Shown: positions 1 through 5,808, counted from the stretch's first letter. The stretch: 6,852 nucleotides of DNA from Deltaproteobacteria bacterium (GCA_021788685.1 JAJYKH010000151.1:1-6852); one strand, 5' to 3'. Numbers and translations: made by a program. Notes: a model not told the origin generated them from the sequence alone.

Positions 1-1662
1 CTGTTGGCCGGAAGTGCCTATGCGGCCATTCCGGAGCACTTGGCGATTACGTCTTACGAGGGTCCGCAAACTTGCATCGCCTGCCACCCCTCCGCAGGCA
101 CCGATATGCTGAACAGCCTCCACATGCAGTGGAAGGGGGCGACCCCCGAGCTCATCAACACCAATGGCGAATCGCTCGGCAAGGCGGTGGGCGGCATCAA
201 CACTTTCTGCACCTACGCCATGTCATCGAAGGGCGCTTGCTTCAACTGTCACCTCCGCTTGGATGGCAACGCTCCCCATGCCCCCTCGGTGAACGACATC
301 GATTGCCTGATGTGCCACAACGACACCTACCAGCGGAAGTTCGTGGCCGACCCGAACAACGCCGAGACGGTTGTTGACTGGACCGGCGTCACCCGGACCT
401 TTATCTTCGGCCTGATGGATATCGACGGCAATTACGTCACCGAGCCCGATTACGCCAATATGCCGCCGGGCACCACCATGGTTCAGCTGGCCCAGAACGT
501 CCACAAGCCGACCCGGCAATCTTGCCTGCGCTGCCACGCCAAGGCGGGCGGCGGCGACTGGACCAAGCGCGGCGACATGGGCATGAGCACCGCCGCGCCC
601 ACGGTGGCCCAGGACGTCCACATGTCACCCGACGTGGGCGGCGCGAACCTCACCTGCGCCTCCTGTCATGCCGAGGCGGGCCATAAGATCGGCGGCCGGG
701 GCATCGACCTTCGCGAGACCGAGGCAGCCGATCCCAAGTGCACGGACTGTCACAGCAGCGCCCCGCACTCCAATGCGGACTACAACCGGCATGCCACCAA
801 CGGCCGGGTGAGCTGTCAGGCCTGCCACATCCGCACCTATGCCAAGGGCGGCTCAACCGAAATGAGCCGCAACTGGCTCAACCCGGTTTGGAACCCGACC
901 TTCTGCAACGGGCAGGGCGGCTGGATCGGCGAGGAGCTGAGGGCGTCCAACGTCAAGCCGGAATACCGCTGGTTCGACGGCACCTCCTATGTTTACAACA
1001 TCGGGGAGACCATCCTGCCGAGCGCGGACGGCACCTACACCATGGCCAGGGCCAATGGCAGGATTTTCGACGGCGTTTCCAAGATCGTGCCCATCAAGAA
1101 CCACCGGACGGTCATGCCGCTGCACCAGAGCGGCGTGCTCATCCCCCCGGCCATCTACTGGATGTTCATGACCGGCGACTTCGACCAGGCGGTGCAGAAG
1201 GGCATGGAGGATCAGGGCCTGACCGGCAGCTACACCATGGTCAACGCCAATGCCGAGATGCTCATCACCCATGGCGTCGATCCGGCCTCCAGCGCGCCGA
1301 CCTGTTCCGAGTGCCACTCCTACACCGGCGAGACCGCGGACGGCACCAAGATGGTCCCCTTCACCCAGCTCGGCTATCATGTCTGGCCGACAAAAGTGAA
1401 GAGCTGCACCTTGTGCCACGAGCAGAAGTCCCTGAGCTGGCGGGACATGCACCTCAAGCATGCGGAGGAGATGGGCAAGAACTGCCAGGGCTGCCACACC
1501 ACCGAGCCCACCGGCTGGATCGAGCCCCCCACCCCGAGCGGGCTCTGCAACAACTGCCACTCGGGCCGGACTTACAGCAGCGCCCAGGATCTGCACAAGG
1601 AGCACGCGGAAGCCGAGCACGGCGGCATGCGAACCACCTGTACGGATTGCCATACCTTCTAA
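1..1662 (+). CDS. Dodecaheme c-type cytochrome, octaheme tetrathionate reductase-like (5' partial)
   Basis: Probable periplasmic or exported multiheme electron-transfer protein. The frame is open to the left edge and begins inside a signal peptide (LLAGSAYA, likely cut before AIPEH), so the start codon lies outside; the in-frame TTG at 4 is not a credible start. Twelve CXXCH heme sites are visible, with first cysteines at bases 73, 238, 304, 523, 655, 739, 814, 1303, 1405, 1483, 1546 and 1639. The first eight, with the spacers 'NTFC', 'IDCLMCH', 'HKPTRQSCLRCH', 'GGGDWTKRGDM' and the heme-free ~158-residue stretch between sites 7 and 8 (containing 'VKPEYRWFDGT'), match my recollection of the OTR octaheme family. 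Sites 9-12 form an additional C-terminal tetraheme tail. There is no lipobox cysteine at the cleavage site, so it is probably not a lipoprotein. The substrate cannot be deduced: tetrathionate, nitrogen oxyanions or pure electron relay are all possible. Confidence 0.95.
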   Translation: MLAGSAYAAIPEHLAITSYEGPQTCIACHPSAGTDMLNSLHMQWKGATPELINTNGESLGKAVGGINTFCTYAMSSKGACFNCHLRLDGNAPHAPSVNDIDCLMCHNDTYQRKFVADPNNAETVVDWTGVTRTFIFGLMDIDGNYVTEPDYANMPPGTTMVQLAQNVHKPTRQSCLRCHAKAGGGDWTKRGDMGMSTAAPTVAQDVHMSPDVGGANLTCASCHAEAGHKIGGRGIDLRETEAADPKCTDCHSSAPHSNADYNRHATNGRVSCQACHIRTYAKGGSTEMSRNWLNPVWNPTFCNGQGGWIGEELRASNVKPEYRWFDGTSYVYNIGETILPSADGTYTMARANGRIFDGVSKIVPIKNHRTVMPLHQSGVLIPPAIYWMFMTGDFDQAVQKGMEDQGLTGSYTMVNANAEMLITHGVDPASSAPTCSECHSYTGETADGTKMVPFTQLGYHVWPTKVKSCTLCHEQKSLSWRDMHLKHAEEMGKNCQGCHTTEPTGWIEPPTPSGLCNNCHSGRTYSSAQDLHKEHAEAEHGGMRTTCTDCHTF

Positions 1663-1670
1663 GCTGAGGG

Positions 1671-1691
1671 CTGTTGGTATCTTGGCAACAG
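1671..1691 (+). other. Perfect 6-bp inverted repeat after the cytochrome gene
   Basis: CTGTTG (1671-1676) and CAACAG (1686-1691) form a perfect stem with a 9-base loop, nine bases after the cytochrome stop codon. It sits directly before the stronger terminator-like hairpin and may protect the 3' end of the mRNA. The role is inference. Confidence 0.4.
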
Positions 1692-1735
1692 GGAGGGGAT
1701 ACCCACGGGTTTCCGGGGGGCATCCCCTTTCTTTG
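1692..1735 (+). terminator. Rho-independent terminator-like hairpin of the cytochrome gene
   Basis: AGGGGAT (1694-1700) pairs with ATCCCCT (1722-1728), and two G-U wobbles can extend the base. The loop contains a smaller ACCC/GGGT stem. A T-rich run follows (TTTCTTT from 1728). The position about 30 bases after the cytochrome stop fits termination of that transcript. The T run is interrupted by C, so termination may be partial, with read-through into the downstream gene. Confidence 0.6.
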
Positions 1736-1740
1736 CTTGT

Positions 1741-1763
1741 ATCTCCCGCGAAAAGCGGGGGAT
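1741..1763 (+). other. 9-bp hairpin with GAAAA loop
   Basis: Bases 1741-1749 (ATCTCCCGC) pair with 1755-1763 (GCGGGGGAT), with one T-G wobble and a GAAAA loop. It is the most stable-looking small stem in the gap. What follows is AT-rich (TATAATA) rather than a T run, so it does not look like a plus-strand terminator. It may be part of a leader RNA, or the palindrome of a degenerate repeat. Confidence 0.5.
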
Positions 1764-1769
1764 TATAAT
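1764..1769 (+). promoter_or_regulatory. TATAAT, possible -10 box
   Basis: A perfect TATAAT hexamer lies between the cytochrome terminator and the CcdA-like gene, in otherwise GC-rich DNA. No good -35 element lies 16-18 bases upstream: TTGTAT at 1737-1742 would give a 21-base spacer, and the intervening DNA is the 9-bp hairpin. If used, it would give the CcdA-like gene its own transcript with a leader of roughly 190 bases. Confidence 0.3.
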
Positions 1770-1783
1770 ATGAAAACGTCTCG

Positions 1784-1879
1784 ATGACCAACGCGGAGAG
1801 GAAGGAAAACCCATCCGGCAAGCGTGGATTGGCGGAAAGGACCGGAAGCCAGTCCTTCTCCAGGGGCGGGCAGGCCTAA
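1784..1879 (+). CDS. Possible 31-codon leader ORF
   Basis: ATG at 1784 opens a 31-codon frame (starting MTNAERKENPS, charged and hydrophilic, ending GGQA) that stops with TAA at 1877-1879, immediately followed by an in-frame ATG at 1880. No Shine-Dalgarno precedes it, and it resembles no family I know. The same DNA is also GGA-rich and contains hairpins, so it may be RNA rather than coding. Reported only as a candidate upstream ORF in the CcdA-like gene's leader. Confidence 0.15.
   Translation: MTNAERKENPSGKRGLAERTGSQSFSRGGQA
1837..1857 (+). other. Hairpin presenting GGA in its loop
   Basis: AAGGAC (1837-1842) and GTCCTT (1852-1857) form a perfect 6-bp stem around the loop CGGAAGCCA. Six further GGA triplets lie in 1795-1841. 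GGA in a hairpin loop is the recognition feature of CsrA/RsmA, so this could be a CsrA target; that is inference from the motif alone. Confidence 0.3.
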
Positions 1880-1886
1880 ATGGCCT
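1872..1886 (+). other. AGGCC/GGCCT inverted repeat over the ATG at 1880
   Basis: AGGCC (1872-1876) and GGCCT (1882-1886) form a perfect 5-bp stem with loop TAAAT, which covers the ATG at 1880. It would hinder initiation there, one more reason to prefer the GTG at 1964 as start of the CcdA-like gene. Confidence 0.3.
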
Positions 1887-1924
1887 ATTCTTCGTTGTAT
1901 GGTGAGCTTTGTTTGCTTCTGGTG

Positions 1925-1945
1925 AGGGCCTCGCCCTTCTTCTTC
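1925..1945 (+). other. Attenuator-like hairpin with pyrimidine tail
   Basis: AGGGC (1925-1929) and GCCCT (1933-1937) form a perfect 5-bp stem with a 3-base loop, followed by TCTTCTTCC. It looks like a weak intrinsic terminator placed just before the ribosome binding site at 1952-1961, a place typical of transcription attenuators. The tail alternates T and C, so real termination is uncertain. Confidence 0.3.
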
Positions 1946-1951
1946 CGCCCC

Positions 1952-1961
1952 GGGGGAGGAG
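1952..1961 (+). promoter_or_regulatory. Shine-Dalgarno that fixes the GTG start at 1964
   Basis: GGGGGAGGAG ends two bases before GTG 1964; counted from its GGAGG core (1955-1959) the spacing is four bases. It is far better than anything before the upstream in-frame ATG at 1880. GGAGGAG can also pair over seven positions (two wobbles) with CTTCTTC at 1939-1945, so the site may be occluded in some RNA folds. Confidence 0.65.
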
Positions 1962-1963
1962 CA

Positions 1964-2848
1964 GTGAGCCGTTGGCGTATCCGTTGGCCGGATCGGATCA
2001 GGAATCTGCTGGCAGCTCCCATCAACCGGTTGCTGGCGGCCGGACTCATCCTTTTCATGGTGCTTCTTCTTGCCGAGCCGGTGCGGGCGGCTGGTCTGTC
2101 AACGGCCGAGACGGTCAAACTGCCGCTGCTGGGGGTGGTACGGCCGGCCGACTGGTCACTGGCCGCTCTCGCGGTCGTCTTCGGGCTCGTGGACGGCTTC
2201 AACCCTTGCGCCATGTGGGCGCTGGTCTACCTGCTTTCTCTTCTGGTGAGTCTAAAGGACCGGCGGAGAATCTGGCTGCTGGCCGGCACCTTCCTTTTGG
2301 CCTCGGGCACCCTTTATTTTTTCTTCATGGCCGCTTGGCTGAACATTTTTCTGGCGCTCGGCTACCTGCGGTTGCTCACGATCGCCATCGGTGCCGGGGC
2401 GCTGGGGGTAGGTATCGCCAACCTGCGGGAAGTGCTTAGGACCCGGGGCGCGCTCGCCTGCCATGTTCAGACCCTCCACTCTCGGCAAACGACCAGCGGG
2501 CGGATCGAGGCAATCGTCAGGGCACCCCTCACCGTGGCCACCTTTTTCGGGATCATCCTCCTCGCCTTTACGGTTAATGCGATCGAGTTCGCCTGCTCGG
2601 CGGCCCTGCCGGCGATCTTCACCCACGCTCTATCTCTTAGGAACCTCGCGAGGTGGCAGTACTACGGCTATATTCTGCTCTACGACTTCTTCTTCATGCT
2701 GGATGACCTGATCATCTTCAGCCTGGCGGTCCTCACCCTGGAGACCACGATCGGCACTCGGTATGCCAAATACGGCAAGCTGGCGGGGGGCGTGCTGCTT
2801 ATCCTGCTCGGTGTGGTGCTGCTTTTCCGGCCTGATCTGTTGCGCTGA
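1964..2848 (+). CDS. CcdA/DsbD-like membrane thiol-redox protein
   Basis: Polytopic inner-membrane protein of the CcdA/DsbD transmembrane type, which passes thiol electrons across the membrane to periplasmic partners. GTG 1964 gives 294 residues; the in-frame ATG at 1880 would add 28 residues but has no ribosome binding site. The N-terminus is basic, followed by a hydrophobic segment (LLAAGLILFMVLLLAEPVRA) that looks like a signal peptide or first helix. About six further membrane segments follow. The two hallmark membrane cysteines sit in 'GFNPCAMW' (C82) and 'IEFACSAALP' (C211), in related helices; a third, C166, is in the central loop. 'DFFFMLDDL' near 240-248 is a charged motif I associate with the uncharacterised relatives of this family. 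No thioredoxin domain or thioredoxin gene is visible nearby. Its position behind a 12-heme cytochrome suggests a role in keeping heme-site cysteines reduced. Export of other substrates is an alternative. Confidence 0.85.
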   Translation: MSRWRIRWPDRIRNLLAAPINRLLAAGLILFMVLLLAEPVRAAGLSTAETVKLPLLGVVRPADWSLAALAVVFGLVDGFNPCAMWALVYLLSLLVSLKDRRRIWLLAGTFLLASGTLYFFFMAAWLNIFLALGYLRLLTIAIGAGALGVGIANLREVLRTRGALACHVQTLHSRQTTSGRIEAIVRAPLTVATFFGIILLAFTVNAIEFACSAALPAIFTHALSLRNLARWQYYGYILLYDFFFMLDDLIIFSLAVLTLETTIGTRYAKYGKLAGGVLLILLGVVLLFRPDLLR

Positions 2849-2864
2849 TGAGTGGCCGAGATGT

Positions 2865-2883
2865 CTTCCGCTCTGTCCGGAAG
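2865..2883. other. Inverted repeat between convergent genes
   Basis: CTTCCG (2865-2870) and CGGAAG (2878-2883) form a perfect 6-bp stem with a 7-base loop, in the 119-base gap between the convergent CcdA-like and kinase genes. A second, imperfect repeat (TCCAG...CTGGA, 2937-2954) lies closer to the kinase end. Neither has a T run on either strand, so a bidirectional terminator is only a possibility. Nothing else is visible in this gap. Confidence 0.3.
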
Positions 2884-2967
2884 CTCTGAATACTTCTGCC
2901 TGGAAGGGGAAGGCGGCCAGCGGGATACTGCCGGATTCCAGAGGGTTCCCTGGAGCTCTCGCGCCGG

Positions 2968-4539
2968 TTAAGCGTTCTCCAGCACTTCGCTCAAGGCTTT
3001 GCTGAGCTCCGTCAGGCCATAAGGCTTGGGGAGCATGCCCCGAAAACCGTGCAGCTTGTAATTGGCCAGGACGTCGTCGTTCGTATACCCGCTCGAAACG
3101 ATGGCCTTGATGCCCGGATCATATCTCAGCAGCTCGGCGATGGTTTCCTTACCTCCCATCCCGCCGGGAATGGTCAGGTCCATCAACACCGCGTCGAAGG
3201 GAGCACCCTTTTCCTTGGCCTGTTTGTAAAAATCGATGGCCAGGCTGCCATCCTTGGCTCCTTCCGGCTGGAACCCCAGGCGGGCGAGCATCTTGATCGC
3301 GATCGTCCGGACATGCTCTTCGTCGTCCATGACGAGGACCCGTCCCTTGCCGGGCCGGATTTCCCGGGAGCCTTCCTCGACCCGGCCGCCCTCCAGGCCG
3401 AGGGCCGGCAGGAGCACCGTGAAGGTGGCACCCTTGCCGGGCTCCGAATCGACCGTCAAGGCGCCCCCGTGCTGAGTGATCACCGAATGGGCCGAAGCCA
3501 GTCCCAAGCCGCGGCCCTTCTTTTTGGTGGTGAAGTAGGGGTCGAAGATCTTGGTGAGGTGCTCCTTGGCGATGCCGCTCCCCTGGTCCACCACCCGGAT
3601 GCGGACGAAGGTCCCGGCCTTGGGCGATTGCGAGCCGGAGGGGCGGGCCACGTTCTCCGCCGTGATCCGGATGACGCCTCTCCCGCCCATGGCCTGTTCG
3701 GCATTGAGAACCAGATTCTGGACGACGTGGGCGAGCTGCCCCTCGTCCCCGGATATCGGGTGGAGGTCCTCGGCAATATGGAAATCGCAGCGCACCTCGG
3801 AGTCGTGCAGGACGAACTTGGCGTTGCTCGTGATCAGCTCCGGCAGGGAAAGCATTTTTTTGACCGGCTGGCCGCCTTTGGCAAAGGTCAGCAGCTGCTT
3901 CGCCAGGTTCCGCGCGTGGGTCGTCACCGCCCCTGCTTCCTTGATCAAATCGGTGGCTGTGTTTCCGCCCCCGAGCAGGTTTTCAGCCAGGGAAAGGTTC
4001 CCCTGGATGGCGGTGAGCATGTTGTTGAAATCGTGCGCGATGCCCCCGGCGAGGATCCCCAGGGATTCGAGCTTCTCGGTTTTGAGCATCTCCGCTTCCA
4101 GCTTCTTGCGGTCGGTGATGTCCCGGACGATTTCGATCACTGCCAGGATCTCGCCATTTTCGTAAATGGGCGAGGCGGTTATTTCCACGTGCCATGTCTC
4201 GTCCCCTCGGAGAACCTCACGATCCCTGACCCGGATCTCCCCGGTTCCAAAACATTCCCTGACCGGGCAGCCTTCACAGACGGCATCCCTGCCGTGAACG
4301 GCCTGAAAGCACAATTTTCCCAATCTGTTTCCGTACTTGCTTCGGTGGGGCCTGTTCTGAAAAAGGATGTGCTGCTGACGGTCGAGAATGACGACCCCGT
4401 CCCCCAGGGTGTCGAGCACTGCGGCTTCCACCTGGTTGAGGAGAGGAATGGTGGCGGAGGCGCCGGTTGGGTTGCCCTGCGGTTCTTCAGCTGTTTGGGC
4501 CGTCTTGGTTGGATTCTGGTCGGCAGGCGTGATTGGCAT
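2968..4539 (-). CDS. Hybrid sensor histidine kinase (PAS, HisKA, HATPase, receiver)
   Basis: Cytoplasmic signalling kinase of 523 residues with no membrane segment. ATG 4539 is chosen because a G-rich ribosome binding site (GGGGGGAAG) precedes it; the frame is open back to a GTG at 4665 but lacks a site there. Domains: PAS about 38-143, with a cysteine cluster C77, C88, C91 and C96 ('VCEGCPVREC'); HisKA with H169 in 'GIAHDFNNML'; ATPase with N-box 'NLVLNAEQAM' (about 275-284), G1 'DQGSGIA' (318-324), F-box 'FDPYFTT' and G2 'GRGLGLA' (342-348); receiver about 400-520 with acidic D405/D406, phospho-acceptor D454 ('LMDLTIP'), S482/S483 and K505 ('PKPY'). All catalytic residues are present, so it should be active. 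No separate response regulator lies in the window; phosphate probably passes to the fused receiver and on to an unlinked partner. The signal is unknown; the cysteines suggest redox, metal or cofactor sensing. Confidence 0.93.
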   Translation of the reverse strand: MPITPADQNPTKTAQTAEEPQGNPTGASATIPLLNQVEAAVLDTLGDGVVILDRQQHILFQNRPHRSKYGNRLGKLCFQAVHGRDAVCEGCPVRECFGTGEIRVRDREVLRGDETWHVEITASPIYENGEILAVIEIVRDITDRKKLEAEMLKTEKLESLGILAGGIAHDFNNMLTAIQGNLSLAENLLGGGNTATDLIKEAGAVTTHARNLAKQLLTFAKGGQPVKKMLSLPELITSNAKFVLHDSEVRCDFHIAEDLHPISGDEGQLAHVVQNLVLNAEQAMGGRGVIRITAENVARPSGSQSPKAGTFVRIRVVDQGSGIAKEHLTKIFDPYFTTKKKGRGLGLASAHSVITQHGGALTVDSEPGKGATFTVLLPALGLEGGRVEEGSREIRPGKGRVLVMDDEEHVRTIAIKMLARLGFQPEGAKDGSLAIDFYKQAKEKGAPFDAVLMDLTIPGGMGGKETIAELLRYDPGIKAIVSSGYTNDDVLANYKLHGFRGMLPKPYGLTELSKALSEVLENA

Positions 4540-4542
4540 GGA

Positions 4543-4551
4543 CTTCCCCCC
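4543..4551 (-). promoter_or_regulatory. G-rich ribosome binding site of the hybrid kinase
   Basis: Read on the minus strand, GGGGGGAAG lies just upstream of ATG 4539, with six bases between the G run and the start codon. It is not a canonical GGAGG, but it is the best site available and decides the start against the upstream GTG at 4665. Confidence 0.45.
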
Positions 4552-4587
4552 TTTTCCCCCGAGTCCGCTCGAAGGTCGGAGACCACC

Positions 4588-4607
4588 GGGCCAGTGGCTT
4601 TTGGCCC
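4588..4607 (-). other. Hairpin in the gap upstream of the kinase
   Basis: GGGCCA and TGGCCC form a perfect 6-bp stem with an 8-base loop, in the 139-base gap (4540-4678) between the HD gene's stop and the kinase start. No T run follows on the minus strand, so it is not a clear terminator. I see no convincing -35/-10 pair in the gap, so whether the kinase has its own promoter is open. Confidence 0.3.
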
Positions 4608-4678
4608 CCAAAGTCGCTGGGTTGATTCGACCAGGGATTTGATGGTAGGACTTACTTACTCCCACTCGGCAGGAAGAG

Positions 4679-5278
4679 TCAAGAAGTACTCGTGCTTATA
4701 CCCAGCAGCCGTGCCAATATCTCCTTTAAAACAGGATCGGAAAGAGTCTTTCCGGCGGAAACGTAGAATTCTCCCATTACTCCCATCCCGAATCGCTCGT
4801 AAATATTGGCCTGCAGGGCCATCTCCAGCTTGTCGATCTCGCGGACGAACCTCGCTTCGGGCGTCACGCCCGCCTGCAGCTCCTCCCAGAGCTCGAGATA
4901 GGCGGCCCCGTTCGGAAGCCTGCCCAGGACCTCGCCCGCGGAATGACGCTCCCGGCGCAGTTTCTCCTCCGCGCTCACCCTGTCCTCCGGGGTGATGTCG
5001 CCCGCATGGATTTCGCCCAGGTCGTGAAGGAGGGCGAGGCGCATCACCCGGACGATATCGAGCCCCGGGAAATGCTGGTCGGCGATCAGCATCGCGAGCA
5101 CGGCCACACCGAATGAGTGATCGGCCACGCTTTCGCAGCGGTGGCGGTCCACCCCCCGCTTGAGCCACCCCTGGCGGAAAAGCTGCTTCAGGTGGCACAG
5201 CTCGAAGTAGAATTCAACAACCGGCGGCGCGGTCCCGCCCGCGAGCAGGGTGGCCGGGTTGGGGGCCTTGGTTTCCAT
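4679..5278 (-). CDS. HD-domain phosphohydrolase, HDDC2/YfbR-type 5'-deoxynucleotidase
   Basis: Probable soluble metal-dependent nucleotidase of 199 residues, a usual length for this family, which removes phosphate from deoxynucleoside monophosphates. The HD metal-binding set is complete: H54 in 'SVADHSFG', H85-D86 in 'ALLHDLGEIHAGDITP' and D149 in 'REIDKLEMALQA'. 'LWEELQAGVTPEARFV' (about 130-145) is also characteristic of the HDDC2 branch. ATG 5278 is chosen because residues before it in the open frame read as antisense shadow of the acetyltransferase, and because the family N-terminus fits. The start overlaps the upstream acetyltransferase stop by one base (TGATG), which indicates translational coupling; there is no strong Shine-Dalgarno of its own. 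Substrate specificity is inferred from family only. Confidence 0.9.
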   Translation of the reverse strand: METKAPNPATLLAGGTAPPVVEFYFELCHLKQLFRQGWLKRGVDRHRCESVADHSFGVAVLAMLIADQHFPGLDIVRVMRLALLHDLGEIHAGDITPEDRVSAEEKLRRERHSAGEVLGRLPNGAAYLELWEELQAGVTPEARFVREIDKLEMALQANIYERFGMGVMGEFYVSAGKTLSDPVLKEILARLLGISTSTS

Positions 5279-5790
5279 CAGCGGTTTTCCGGGAGGGGAA
5301 GGGGGGACAGCATGGGCACGAAACGGATGCCTTCGATCCGGAGCTCCGGCCCCGCGGAGGCAAAGCCCATCTTTTCGTAGGCCCCGACCGCATTGGGAGA
5401 GGCGCTCACCGCCAGAACCGGCAGCTCCGGCCGCCGGACGGAGCAGGACCGGGCGGCCAGGCGCACCAGCTCGCGGCCGATCCCCTGCCGCTGGTGCTCC
5501 ACCGCCACGAAGAGGAGGGTGATCCGCCGGTGCTCCTTGACCTCGATGAGCCCCACGAGGTCGCCGCCGCGCTCGGCGAGCAGGGCGAAATGGGCCCGGC
5601 GCAACCGCTTGCCGAATTCGGCCGGCCGGATGTAACTCTCGAAGGACGCCACGCCTTCCGCGTCGTACAGGGGTGCGATACACTCATGGAAGACGCGGGC
5701 AACCAGGGAAGCGGCCCGGTTGCAGTCCGCATCGGCCATGAGCCGGTAATGGAGGGTCCGCGTCGTCATGGGGGCTGCCTGGGTCTTCAT
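5278..5790 (-). CDS. GNAT-family N-acetyltransferase
   Basis: Acetyl-CoA-dependent acyltransferase of 170 residues with a single GNAT domain. Motif A is 'LFVAVEHQRQGIGREL' (about 93-108), with the pyrophosphate-binding Q100-R-Q-G103-I-G105 loop. 'NAVGAYEKMGF' (133-143) is motif B, with Y138 as the likely general acid. Start ATG 5790 is preferred because GGGGGAGG precedes it by ten bases; a second ATG at 5769 has no site. It is the first gene of a pair with the HD hydrolase, sharing one base at the junction. The substrate is unknown; small-molecule amines are as likely as protein N-termini. 'FHECIAPLYDAEG' near 34-46 is reminiscent of a common uncharacterised GNAT subgroup. Confidence 0.9.
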   Translation of the reverse strand: MKTQAAPMTTRTLHYRLMADADCNRAASLVARVFHECIAPLYDAEGVASFESYIRPAEFGKRLRRAHFALLAERGGDLVGLIEVKEHRRITLLFVAVEHQRQGIGRELVRLAARSCSVRRPELPVLAVSASPNAVGAYEKMGFASAGPELRIEGIRFVPMLSPLPLPENR

Positions 5791-5800
5791 CCACTCTACA

Positions 5801-5808
5801 CCTCCCCC
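5801..5808 (-). promoter_or_regulatory. Ribosome binding site of the GNAT gene
   Basis: On the minus strand GGGGGAGG lies ten bases upstream of ATG 5790, slightly longer than ideal spacing. It supports this start over the ATG at 5769. Confidence 0.5.

Noticed and set aside
853..1821. Minus-strand open frame of 322 codons opposite the cytochrome
   Set aside because: The plus strand encodes twelve CXXCH motifs in one frame. The minus translation is low-complexity Ala/Gly/Val/Arg and matches nothing recognisable.
1881..1916. Sigma-54 promoter near the CcdA-like gene
   Set aside because: GG...GC pairs occur, but none has the required 10-base separation; the closest (1901-1916) has 12.
1784..1960. 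c-di-GMP/cGAMP (GEMM-I) or cobalamin riboswitch in the leader
   Set aside because: I looked for ACGCAAAGCC and the GAAA-loop arrangement of GEMM, and for the GCCACTG box of cobalamin riboswitches. Neither is present; short matches such as GCCTAAA are isolated.
1880..1963. ATG 1880 as start of the CcdA-like protein
   Set aside because: It has no ribosome binding site and lies in the loop of an inverted repeat. The extra 28 residues look unlike a signal peptide, while GTG 1964 has a strong site and a sensible basic-hydrophobic N-terminus.
3049..4995. Plus-strand open frame of 648 codons opposite the hybrid kinase
   Set aside because: It is antisense to a kinase with every catalytic motif intact. 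The translation shows no domain, and long antisense frames are common opposite GC-rich genes.
5279..5683. N-terminal extension of the HD protein (minus frame open up to 5683)
   Set aside because: Residues before METKAP are Arg/Ala/Gly-rich shadow of the acetyltransferase gene, and the HD family begins close to ATG 5278.
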